A stretch of DNA of 5,906 nucleotides from assembly GCA_035543875.1 (NCBI GenBank), contig DATKIY010000276.1, positions 1 to 5,906 of the forward strand. The letters run 5' to 3'. Under the pieces are notes generated by a model. The model saw only the letters and a list, made by a program, of their open reading frames with translations. It ran no database searches and had not been told where the DNA came from. A program made the position numbers and the translations under genes. Origin of the DNA: DATKIY01 sp035543875 (lineage in GTDB: Bacteria; Actinomycetota; Actinomycetes; JAHEKZ01). Of the stretch, positions 1 through 5,421 are shown piece after piece; within the stretch, counting starts at the first letter, position 1; each line of letters opens with the position of its first letter.

Positions 1-1
1 C

Positions 2-628
2 TCGGGTGACGTCGATCTCGCGGCTGAGGCCATCCGGCTGGCTCGGCAGCTGGCGACGTTGGTCAGCGACCCGGAGGTCGACGGGCTGCTCGCCCTGATG
101 TTGCTGCACCAAGCGCGCCGTCGTAGTCGTACCCGACCGGACGGGGGGATCGTGCCGCTCGCTGAGCAGAACCGGAGCCAGTGGGACACCAAGCTCATCG
201 CGGAGGGAGTCGGCATCGTGCAAGCCGCCCTCGCGCAGGATCAGCTCGGCGAGTATCAGGCACAAGCAGCGATCGCGGCGCTGCATGCCGACGCTCCTCG
301 TTTCGAGGAGACCGACTGGGTGCAGATCCTGGAGTGGTACGACGAGCTGCTCCGATTCGCGGACAGTCCGTTCATCCGACTCAACCGGGTCGTCGCCGTC
401 GGTGAAGCCGACGGCCCACTCGCAGGCTTAGCGGCACTGGCCGACATTGCAGAGAACGTCCCGCGGCGCGATGCGGTCGCTGCCTATCTCCACGAGCGCA
501 ACGGCGATCTCGCGCTGGCTGCCCGCCTCTATGCATCCGCAGCTCGGAACGCCCCGAACCTGGCAGAACGCGAGTACCAGACTCGCCAGGCGGCGCGGCT
601 CAACCAGCGCGTACGGGACCAGCGATGA
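2..628 (+). CDS. ECF42-like RNA polymerase sigma factor, C-terminal part (5' end outside window)
   Basis: The frame is open from base 2 to the TGA at 626-628, giving the last 208 residues of a protein whose family is usually about 400 residues. The visible part is the helical, TPR-like C-terminal extension (DUF6596 type) of ECF42 sigma factors. Its marks are DPEVDGLLALMLLHQARR, then VPLAEQNRSQWD, a YQAQAAIAALHA segment, and the TDW.QIL..YD..L......I.LNRVVAV stretch. The DNA-binding regions sigma2 and sigma4 must lie upstream and cannot be seen. In this family the extension is reported to be needed for activity, and a small YCII/DGPF-type protein is usually encoded next to the sigma gene. No such gene lies downstream here, so it would be expected to the left. 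The protein should direct RNA polymerase to a small regulon; its signal is unknown. It converges on ugd with 44 bp between the stops. The family call is secure, the regulon is not. Confidence 0.88.
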   Translation, partial: SGDVDLAAEAIRLARQLATLVSDPEVDGLLALMLLHQARRRSRTRPDGGIVPLAEQNRSQWDTKLIAEGVGIVQAALAQDQLGEYQAQAAIAALHADAPRFEETDWVQILEWYDELLRFADSPFIRLNRVVAVGEADGPLAGLAALADIAENVPRRDAVAAYLHERNGDLALAARLYASAARNAPNLAEREYQTRQAARLNQRVRDQR

Positions 629-672
629 AGCGGGCGGACATCTGCGTGAGATCTGAGGAGCCAGTTTAGGAG

Positions 673-1992
673 CTAGGGACGGCCAGGGGCGCGGTAGGTC
701 CAGCCAGCTGCTCGCCAAACCACCGGGTCGAGGCACAGTCGACCATCAAGGATCCGCTTGCTGCGGACCTGACGTCCCACTTTTTCTGGGTCAAGCGCAC
801 GGAACTCAGCCCACTCGGTAAGCAGCAGAACCGCGTCAGCATCCTGCAGCGCGGCGTCGGCCGAGTCGACGTAGTCGAGGTTGGGGAAGATCTGCGCAGC
901 GTTGGTATTGGCTGCAGGATCGTAGACGGCGACGTCGGCTCCACGAAGTTGAAGCGAGGCGGCCACGTGTAGTGCAGGAGAGTCTCGGACGTCGTCGCTC
1001 TCCGGCTTGAATGCCGCGCCGAGCACTGCGATGCGCTTGCCGCGCAACGTGCCACCTAGTTCTTCGGTTGCTAGGTCGACAAGGCGGTCGCGGCGACGCA
1101 GGTTGATGTCGTCAACCTCGCGCAGGAACGTGAGGGCTTGTTCGACGCCGAGCTCACCCGCCCGCGCCATGAATGCGCGAATGTCCTTGGGTAGACATCC
1201 GCCACCAAATCCCAGGCCAGCCTTGAGGAACTGGTTGCCGATTCTTGGGTCGTGCCCGAGTGCTTCGGACAGTTGCTCGATGTCGGCGCCAGCTGCCTCG
1301 CAGACCTCTGCCATCGCGTTGATGAATGAGATCTTCGTTGCAAGAAATGCGTTGGCCGAAACCTTGACGAGCTCAGCCGTCGCGAAGTCAGTGACAACCA
1401 TTGGTGTTCCGGTTGCGAGCACAGGCGCGTAGACCTCGCGCAGTGTTTTCTCGGCGTGTTCACTCCGCACGCCGATGACAAGACGGTCCGGACTGAGCGT
1501 GTCGTCCACCGCGTGGCCCTCGCGCAGGAACTCCGGATTCCACGCCAGTTCAGCCGCCGCTCCTGCAGGGGCAAGGGCAAGCATGCGGTCAGCCATGGCC
1601 GCCGCGGTCCCGACAGGGACGGTCGATTTTCCGACCACCAGGCAGGGGCGTTTCAGGTGCGGTGAAAGGCCGTCTACGACCGCGTTGATGTAGGTGAGGT
1701 CGGCAGCGTAGGTGCTGGCCTGCTGCGGTGTCCCTACGCAGATGAAGTGGACGTCTCCGAACTCAGCGACTTCCTCGTAGGACGTCGTGAACCGGAGGCG
1801 ACCAGACTCCAGCGTCCTGGTGAGCACCGACTCAAGACCGGGTTCGTAGAAAGGCAGTGAGCCACCGCGAAGGGTGTCAATCTTTGCCGTGTCAACGTCC
1901 ATGCCAAGGACCTCAAAGCCCAGCTCGGCCATGCACGCGGCGTGCGTGGCGCCCAGATAGCCGGTGCCAAGCACCGTCAGTCGAAGGGCCAC
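673..1992 (-). CDS. ugd: UDP-glucose 6-dehydrogenase
   Basis: This cytoplasmic enzyme oxidises UDP-glucose to UDP-glucuronate with two NAD+, supplying precursors for capsule, exopolysaccharide or teichuronic-type polymers. The 439-residue protein has the usual length and all three domains. The N-terminal Rossmann fold carries GTGYLG (residues 9-14), FICVGTP (83-89), KSTVPVGT (122-129) and NPEFLREG (152-159). The central helical domain has K210 and N214. The catalytic loop GFGGGCLPKD (261-270) has the nucleophile Cys266, and the C-terminal domain has AFKPESDDVRDSP (327-339). I chose the GTG at 1992 because AGGAG lies 8 bases upstream and the protein then begins MALRLTVLGTGYLG, as the family does. 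The frame stays open for 37 more codons to an ATG at 2103, but that extension looks unlike any dehydrogenase. No glycosyltransferase or polymer gene is adjacent, so the final product cannot be named. Confidence 0.96.
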   Translation of the reverse strand: MALRLTVLGTGYLGATHAACMAELGFEVLGMDVDTAKIDTLRGGSLPFYEPGLESVLTRTLESGRLRFTTSYEEVAEFGDVHFICVGTPQQASTYAADLTYINAVVDGLSPHLKRPCLVVGKSTVPVGTAAAMADRMLALAPAGAAAELAWNPEFLREGHAVDDTLSPDRLVIGVRSEHAEKTLREVYAPVLATGTPMVVTDFATAELVKVSANAFLATKISFINAMAEVCEAAGADIEQLSEALGHDPRIGNQFLKAGLGFGGGCLPKDIRAFMARAGELGVEQALTFLREVDDINLRRRDRLVDLATEELGGTLRGKRIAVLGAAFKPESDDVRDSPALHVAASLQLRGADVAVYDPAANTNAAQIFPNLDYVDSADAALQDADAVLLLTEWAEFRALDPEKVGRQVRSKRILDGRLCLDPVVWRAAGWTYRAPGRP

Positions 1993-2000
1993 GGGGCGGA

Positions 2001-2005
2001 CTCCT
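2001..2005 (-). promoter_or_regulatory. Ribosome binding site of ugd
   Basis: Read on the minus strand, AGGAG is followed by 8 bases and then the GTG at 1992-1990. This site decides the start in favour of the 439-residue form over the upstream ATG. Confidence 0.8.
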
Positions 2006-2075
2006 GATTCCTTGCGATGGTCAAAGACGTCAAAGCGGTCGTCGTGCAGGCTAGCCCAGGTGCTCACGAAGCCAC

Positions 2076-2125
2076 TGGCTGATCTCGCCCCGTTACGCTG
2101 CATGGCTGAATGCTGCTTGGCTGAA
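2076..2125 (+). repeat. Three direct copies of TGGCTGA(A) in the divergent ugd/thioesterase region
   Basis: TGGCTGA occurs at 2076-2082, and TGGCTGAA at 2103-2110 and 2118-2125, all in the same orientation. A -10-like TACGCT lies at 2094-2099, between the first and second copies, but I see no good -35 for it. Repeated heptamers in a 163-bp divergent gap could be half-sites for a regulator of ugd, the thioesterase gene, or both. That role is inference from position; chance repetition is possible. Confidence 0.4.
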
Positions 2126-2144
2126 AATCAAGTGTCGACTATGG

Positions 2145-2150
2145 AAAGGA
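2145..2150 (+). promoter_or_regulatory. Ribosome binding site of the thioesterase gene
   Basis: AAAGGA ends 5 bases before the GTG at 2156-2158. The in-frame alternatives, ATG at 2102, GTG at 2132 and ATG at 2141, have no comparable purine tract in front. The ATG at 2141 would place this Shine-Dalgarno sequence inside the gene. Confidence 0.6.
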
Positions 2151-2155
2151 CACCA

Positions 2156-2671
2156 GTGCCCTCGCTCACACCAGTCCCACCGGCTGCGGCTCGCACCACC
2201 TTGAGCCAGATCATGACCTCACTTGACGTCAACTTGCTGGGAACGGTCCATGGTGGCGTGGTCATGCGTCTGGTCGACTCAGTAGCGGGAGCGGCGGCTG
2301 GCAGACACAGCGGCGGACCGGCTGTCACCGTTTCCATGGACGAGATGGTGTTTCTCGATCCGGTCCGCGTCGGGGACTTGGTCCACGCGCATGCGCAGGT
2401 GAACTGGGCCGGTCGCACGTCAATGGAGGTAGGCGTCCGGGTCACTGCGGAACGATGGAACGAAACTGCGCCAGCGATGCACGTAGCTTCTGCCTATTTG
2501 GTGTTTGTTGCAGTCGATGACGACGGTCGGCCGCGACCTGTTCCGCCTGTTCTCGCAGAAAACGCCGACGATCGTCGACGTTTTGCAGAGGCTGAGATTC
2601 GACGCCAACACCGACTGTCGCGACGCAACGAGATCGACCGGCTAAGGGACTCGTCAGGCTCAGCACCCTGA
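2156..2671 (+). CDS. Acyl-CoA thioesterase, hotdog fold (YciA/BACH-like)
   Basis: The 171-residue protein is a single-domain cytoplasmic acyl-CoA thioester hydrolase, which releases CoA and a free fatty acid from acyl-CoA. The hotdog core is clear: TTLSQIMTSLDVNLLGTVHGG near residues 14-34, with conserved N26 and the H32-G33-G34 turn, then D41 on the central helix. Next come SMDEMVFLDPVRVGDLV (60-76) and VNWAGRTSMEVGVRV (82-96), the strands shared by this family. The C-terminal tail is rich in Arg and probably helical, as in actinobacterial relatives. Such enzymes work as oligomers, usually hexamers built from dimers. Substrate chain length cannot be read from the sequence. I chose the GTG start for its AAAGGA ribosome site; a start at 2141 would add only five residues. 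It is divergent from ugd with no evident functional link, and is followed by a 138-bp gap. Confidence 0.92.
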   Translation: MPSLTPVPPAAARTTLSQIMTSLDVNLLGTVHGGVVMRLVDSVAGAAAGRHSGGPAVTVSMDEMVFLDPVRVGDLVHAHAQVNWAGRTSMEVGVRVTAERWNETAPAMHVASAYLVFVAVDDDGRPRPVPPVLAENADDRRRFAEAEIRRQHRLSRRNEIDRLRDSSGSAP

Positions 2672-2672
2672 C
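2653..2672 (+). terminator. Short inverted repeat over the thioesterase stop codon
   Basis: GTCAGG (2653-2658) and CCTGAC (2667-2672) form a 6-bp stem with an 8-base loop, and the TGA stop lies within the right arm. No T-run follows. It may be a weak terminator or simply chance. Confidence 0.3.
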
Positions 2673-2676
2673 AGGC

Positions 2677-2722
2677 CGAGTGCACACTCAGTTGTCCCAA
2701 GGACCGCTCGAGTGCACGCTCA
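2677..2722 (+). repeat. Operator-like pair of 14-bp direct repeats
   Basis: CGAGTGCACACTCA at 2677-2690 and CGAGTGCACGCTCA at 2709-2722 match at 13 of 14 positions. Their starts are 32 bp apart, close to three helical turns. Each copy is itself a dyad: GAGTG, two bases, CACTC (perfect in the first copy, one mismatch in the second). This is the layout expected for two dimeric repressor or activator sites on one face of the DNA. They lie about 90-130 bases upstream of the membrane-protein gene at 2810, which they might control. The regulator is unknown and the function is inferred from symmetry and spacing alone. Confidence 0.5.
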
Positions 2723-2797
2723 CGCGTCGGGTTCGGATTGCAAGAGTTGCATCCTTGAACCTGATGACTGTGCAAGCCTGTCGGAACCGGTCTAATC

Positions 2798-2804
2798 GGA
2801 GGAG
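2798..2804 (+). promoter_or_regulatory. Strong ribosome binding site of the membrane-protein gene
   Basis: GGAGGAG is followed by 5 bases and the GTG at 2810-2812. This is the strongest Shine-Dalgarno sequence in the window and fixes the start of the downstream gene. Confidence 0.8.
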
Positions 2805-2809
2805 ACGCC

Positions 2810-3283
2810 GTGACTAGTCCTATCGAACCGACGGCTGAGCTAGCTGCTCGCGATAAGCACTCATGGGTTGTCTACCTCGGGGTGGGCGTGGGAGTGGTTG
2901 GTGCGACGTGGGTGGCTTCAGGAACCCAGGCGTGGTGGGGAAGTCAGCAGTCGCCAGCCCAGCCGGACGTATACGTCGGCCAGGCCCCGTCGCTTTTCTT
3001 TCTGGGTGTGGTCGTTGGGTTCTTCGGATGGTGGCTGACAGCTCAAGGGGACTTCGTCAGTAGGAGCCTGACTTCAGCAGTCCGACTGATCGGTTCGATT
3101 GGGTGGATTCTGCTGGGACTCGCGCTGCTTCAACCGATCGCGTTGGTGAAGGTCTTCCAGATGGACATCCTTACCAATGAACAAGCACGCAGGTACCTGT
3201 TGAAGTACAACGGTTCGCTAGCGTTGTTCGGCCTGATGCTCGGATTAGCCGCCCTGGCAGCGAGCACGCGGCTTGATCGCTGA
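2810..3283 (+). CDS. Four-helix integral membrane protein of unknown function
   Basis: I do not recognise the family. The 157-residue product has a hydrophilic N-terminus of about 18 residues, then four likely transmembrane helices near residues 19-38, 61-79, 91-113 and 135-152. Between the first two is a loop of about 20 residues rich in Q, P, S and W (around QAWWGSQQSPAQPDVY). A longer polar connector, near 114-134, contains the basic segment QARRYLLKY. Glycines are dense in helices 1 and 2 (GVGVGVVG, GVVVGFFG), which suggests close helix packing. There are no obvious catalytic or metal-binding residues and no cysteine. The GTG start is supported by GGAGGAG. It appears to be transcribed alone, with 138 bp upstream holding the operator-like repeats and 74 bp downstream. 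That this is a real gene is very likely, from its ribosome site and coherent membrane pattern. Confidence 0.82.
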   Translation: MTSPIEPTAELAARDKHSWVVYLGVGVGVVGATWVASGTQAWWGSQQSPAQPDVYVGQAPSLFFLGVVVGFFGWWLTAQGDFVSRSLTSAVRLIGSIGWILLGLALLQPIALVKVFQMDILTNEQARRYLLKYNGSLALFGLMLGLAALAASTRLDR

Positions 3284-3295
3284 CCTGGACGTCAG
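3280..3295 (+). terminator. Small inverted repeat over the membrane-protein stop codon
   Basis: CTGAC (3280-3284) and GTCAG (3291-3295) form a 5-bp stem with a 6-base loop; the TGA stop is inside the left arm. There is no T-run. This is weak evidence and is listed mainly because similar repeats occur at other stops here. Confidence 0.2.
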
Positions 3296-3321
3296 TATGG
3301 GCTGCACTGGATTGGTCGCGT

Positions 3322-3351
3322 GCGACTCATGTCAGGATCTGGCGGTACGGT
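3322..3351 (+). promoter_or_regulatory. Candidate promoter giving a leaderless transcript of the DinB fusion gene
   Basis: GCGACT (3322-3327, four of six with TTGACT) is separated by 18 bases from TACGGT (3346-3351), which fits the actinobacterial -10 pattern TAnnnT. Six bases then lead to the GTG at 3358, where transcription would be expected to begin. No Shine-Dalgarno sequence precedes that GTG, which is consistent with a leaderless mRNA. The -35 match is moderate. Confidence 0.45.
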
Positions 3352-3357
3352 CGAGTC

Positions 3358-4131
3358 GTGGCTGAATTTGCGCGTGAAGATCTCCGTGACTCCCGGTTCG
3401 AACGGGTCGATCTCAGCGGCTCGCAGTTTCAAACTGTTGACCTGACCGATACACGATTTCGCGGCGTTGAGTTCAACCGTGTTGTCATGCGAGGCGTCGG
3501 GTTGTACGACGTCGACATCCACGGCGAGATCATGAACCTGACAGTTAATGGGGTAGATGTCGCGCCGCTGGTCGACGCCGAACTCAACCGCCGTTATCCC
3601 GAGCGGCCGAAGATGCGCCCCACCGATCCGGCAGGCTTTCGCGAGGCGTGGGTCGTCGTCGAGCGGTTGTGGGGCGAGACCGTCGATCGCGCTCGCACAC
3701 TCGACCCGGAACTGCTGCACGAGTCGGTCGACGGTGAGTGGTCGTTCACCGAGACGCTACGGCACCTTGCCTTCGCCACCGACTCCTGGATCAGACGAGC
3801 CATCCTCGGCGATCCGTCGCCTTGGGATCCGCTGGACCTGCCGTGGGACGAGATGCCTGACACGCCAGGGGTACCGCGAGACCGCGACGCCCGGCCATCC
3901 CTCGACGTCGTACTTGAGCTGCGCCGCGACCGAATGTCCACCATGCGCGAGGTCCTTGACGGTTTGACCGAAGAGTCACTGAACAGCGACACCGAACCGA
4001 TTGAGGGTCCTGGGTGGCCAGAGTCTCGCAGCTACCCCGTGCGCGAATGCCTACTGTGCATCCTCAACGAAGAGTGGGAGCACCGGCTGTACGCCGAGCG
4101 CGATCTGGACGCTTTGGAAGCACGTCACTAG
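3358..4131 (+). CDS. Pentapeptide-repeat / DinB-like four-helix-bundle fusion protein
   Basis: The 257-residue protein has two parts. Residues 1-58 are pentapeptide repeats: a large hydrophobic residue falls exactly every fifth position at F4, L9, F14, L19, F24, L29, F34, F39, M44, L49 and I54, enough for almost three coils of a right-handed beta-helix. After a linker (NLTVNGVDVAPLV), residues about 90-255 resemble the DinB/YfiT superfamily of putative metal-dependent enzymes. ESVDGEWSFTETLRHLAFATDSW (122-144) carries H136, and NEEWEHRLYAERDL (237-250) carries H242. DinB proteins usually bind metal through three histidines, the last two as HxxxH; here E238 occupies the first of those places. 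The substrate is unknown. DinB relatives include thiol-dependent transferases, but nothing here proves such activity. I take the GTG at 3358 because it opens the repeat register and follows a leaderless-type promoter. A strong hairpin begins at its stop codon. Confidence 0.88.
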   Translation: MAEFAREDLRDSRFERVDLSGSQFQTVDLTDTRFRGVEFNRVVMRGVGLYDVDIHGEIMNLTVNGVDVAPLVDAELNRRYPERPKMRPTDPAGFREAWVVVERLWGETVDRARTLDPELLHESVDGEWSFTETLRHLAFATDSWIRRAILGDPSPWDPLDLPWDEMPDTPGVPRDRDARPSLDVVLELRRDRMSTMREVLDGLTEESLNSDTEPIEGPGWPESRSYPVRECLLCILNEEWEHRLYAERDLDALEARH

Positions 4132-4162
4132 CTAATCGAAACTCCATGCGGGTTTGATTAGC
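4131..4162 (+). terminator. Long hairpin directly after the DinB fusion gene
   Basis: The left arm GCTAATC-(G)-AAAC-(T)-CC (4131-4145) pairs with GG-GTTT-GATTAGC (4150-4162): 13 base pairs with single bulges at G4138 and T4143 and a 4-base ATGC loop. The stem starts on the last base of the TAG stop. It is AT-rich at its foot and has no T-run after it, so it is a stem-only terminator candidate or an mRNA-end stabiliser. It also occupies the TTG at 4154, which speaks against that codon as the start of the next gene. Confidence 0.6.
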
Positions 4163-4207
4163 CGCTTTCATAGGCGCCGGGTCGGTCTGTTGTGGCACCG
4201 TGGTTCG

Positions 4208-4678
4208 ATGCGCAGACGGGGATGGTTGATCGGCGGGGTGAGTGCGGCCACGGTGGCCTGCGTGGGGCTATTGGCTGGTCCCTCGATAGCCGAAAGGCTG
4301 ATGCACCCGCCAGACGTGGACGGGTTCCAGGCTTACGTCAACCAGTACGCAGGTGTCGGTTCATGGTCTTCGAGCAACGATCCTGGCGGTCCCGAGCGTG
4401 ATACGGCATGGGTGAAGACGCACCCTGACGAAGTCCTAGCAGAGGGAAATGCAGCTTGCGCTTGGCTCGGCGAGCAGCCGGACGCACCCGACGTGGATCC
4501 GTCGGGCAACACTGCATTCGACACCGTGCTCGGCAAGTATCTAGATGACGTGCAGGACTTTGCACCACAGGAACTCTCGAGTCATGCGCGGGCTACTGTC
4601 GTGGTTGGGGCTTGGGCATATCTCTGCCACAGCGACCGGGCGTCGGCAACCTCACCCCGGAGCCGTGAGTCGGACTAG
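4208..4678 (+). CDS. Small exported or membrane-anchored protein with two cysteines (possibly DUF732-like)
   Basis: From the ATG at 4208 the product is 156 residues. It begins MRRRGW and continues with a hydrophobic stretch to about residue 28 (GPSIA), a typical signal peptide or N-terminal anchor. Cys18 in TVAC sits in a poor lipobox, so a lipoprotein is unlikely. The rest is hydrophilic and acidic. EGNAACAWLGEQ (79-90, Cys84) and a C-terminal helix ending in AWAYLC (Cys140) could form one disulfide outside the membrane. That arrangement recalls mycobacterial DUF732 secreted proteins, but the match is by pattern only. The frame is open back to a TTG at 4154, which lies inside a hairpin and would add a long positively charged leader, so I prefer the ATG. 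No clear Shine-Dalgarno sequence precedes either start. The function is unknown. Confidence 0.7.
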   Translation: MRRRGWLIGGVSAATVACVGLLAGPSIAERLMHPPDVDGFQAYVNQYAGVGSWSSSNDPGGPERDTAWVKTHPDEVLAEGNAACAWLGEQPDAPDVDPSGNTAFDTVLGKYLDDVQDFAPQELSSHARATVVVGAWAYLCHSDRASATSPRSRESD

Positions 4679-4737
4679 TCGGTGCCGCGGAGTTGCGCGA
4701 CGGGGGCAGATCTGGACGGTCAGGCGACGGCGCTGTT

Positions 4738-4767
4738 TCGACATTGCATCAGGTCGTTCGACAGGAT
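4738..4767 (+). promoter_or_regulatory. Candidate leaderless promoter of the methyltransferase gene
   Basis: TCGACA (4738-4743, five of six with TTGACA) is followed by 18 bases and CAGGAT (4762-4767, five of six with TAGGAT). Six bases then lead to the ATG at 4774. This matches the geometry seen before the GTG at 3358. The same bases contain AGGA 7 bases before the ATG, so an alternative is an ordinary ribosome site with a promoter further upstream. TTCGACA is also directly repeated at 4737-4743 and 4757-4763, 20 bp apart. Confidence 0.45.
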
Positions 4768-4773
4768 GTGTAG

Positions 4774-5421
4774 ATGGTCGAACCAAACCAGGACACTCAC
4801 TGGGCGCAGTGGCACCGCGACTACGACGACCCCCGATCCGCGCTAGCGGCCAGACTCGAGATCGTTGTGGCCCGAACGCGGCAAGCGATAGACGATGCTC
4901 CTGGTGCTCGCGTTCGGCTTATTAGCCTGTGCGCCGGGCAGGGCCGCGACGTTGTTGCGGCACTCGTCGGCAACTCGCGTCGACAGGCTGTCTCAGGGCG
5001 ACTCGTCGAGGCGGACGCCTATAACTGCGAGGTCGCTAGGGCGTCCCTGGTTGATGCCGGATTGTCGGCGATTGAGGTGGTTCAGGGCGACGCCGCTCTA
5101 CTGGATGCGTACCAGGATGTCGTCCCCGCCGATGTGCTGTTGCTATGTGGCATTTTCGGAAACATCTCCGACGAAGATGTGCATTACACGATCCAGAACA
5201 CGTCGCGGCTATGTGCTCCCGGTGCCTGCGTCATTTGGACCAGACATCGAGCAGCCGCAGACCTGACTCCGCAAATCCGCGACTGGTTTGCGCAGGCTGG
5301 ATATGGAGAAGTTGCTTTCGACGCCCCTGCCGACCATTGGATCGGGGTGGGTACGCATCGTCTGCAGACCGACCCGTTGCCCTTCGACTCCGGCGTGCGG
5401 CTCTTTTCGTTCCGCGAGTAG
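4774..5421 (+). CDS. Class I SAM-dependent methyltransferase (Methyltransf_20-like)
   Basis: The 215-residue protein is a complete Rossmann-like methyltransferase, moving a methyl group from S-adenosylmethionine to an unknown acceptor in the cytoplasm. Its N-terminus THWAQWHRDYDDPRSALAARL (8-28) is characteristic of an actinobacterial group. Motif I, the SAM-binding loop, is ISLCAGQGRDV (50-60). The acidic residue after strand 2 is in LVEAD (77-81). Motif II is VVQGDA (102-107), and ADVLLLCGIFGNISDEDV (119-136) is the motif III/IV region. The C-terminus holds an ADHWIGVGTHRL segment and ends LFSFRE, as expected for a full-length protein. The substrate cannot be inferred. The start is the first in-frame ATG and fits both a possible leaderless promoter and a weak AGGA. 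It converges on a second, unrelated methyltransferase gene with a 34-bp gap. Confidence 0.9.
   Translation: MVEPNQDTHWAQWHRDYDDPRSALAARLEIVVARTRQAIDDAPGARVRLISLCAGQGRDVVAALVGNSRRQAVSGRLVEADAYNCEVARASLVDAGLSAIEVVQGDAALLDAYQDVVPADVLLLCGIFGNISDEDVHYTIQNTSRLCAPGACVIWTRHRAAADLTPQIRDWFAQAGYGEVAFDAPADHWIGVGTHRLQTDPLPFDSGVRLFSFRE

Noticed and set aside
629..672. Terminator between the convergent sigma factor and ugd genes
   Set aside because: The gap contains only a short direct GGAGC repeat; I find no inverted repeat able to form a stable stem.
1007..1432. Plus-strand reading frame inside ugd
   Set aside because: It is antisense to highly conserved ugd codons and its Ser/Arg-rich product has no recognisable domain.
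1993..2103. N-terminal extension of ugd by 37 codons to the ATG at 2103
   Set aside because: AGGAG lies 8 bases before the GTG at 1992, and the family N-terminus begins right there; the extension has no dehydrogenase-like features.
1964..2155. Upstream extension of the thioesterase reading frame, including ATGs at 1964, 2102 and 2141
   Set aside because: The 1964 start overlaps ugd and adds unrelated sequence. The 2102 and 2141 starts lack a ribosome site, whereas AAAGGA is well placed for the GTG at 2156. A start at 2141 remains a minor alternative.
4154..4207. TTG start at 4154 for the exported protein
   Set aside because: It lies in the right arm of the 13-bp hairpin and would put about 18 mostly charged residues before an otherwise normal signal sequence.
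4673..4680. GACTAGTC palindrome at the stop of the exported-protein gene
   Set aside because: Eight bases with no loop cannot form a useful hairpin, and no second copy marks it as an operator.
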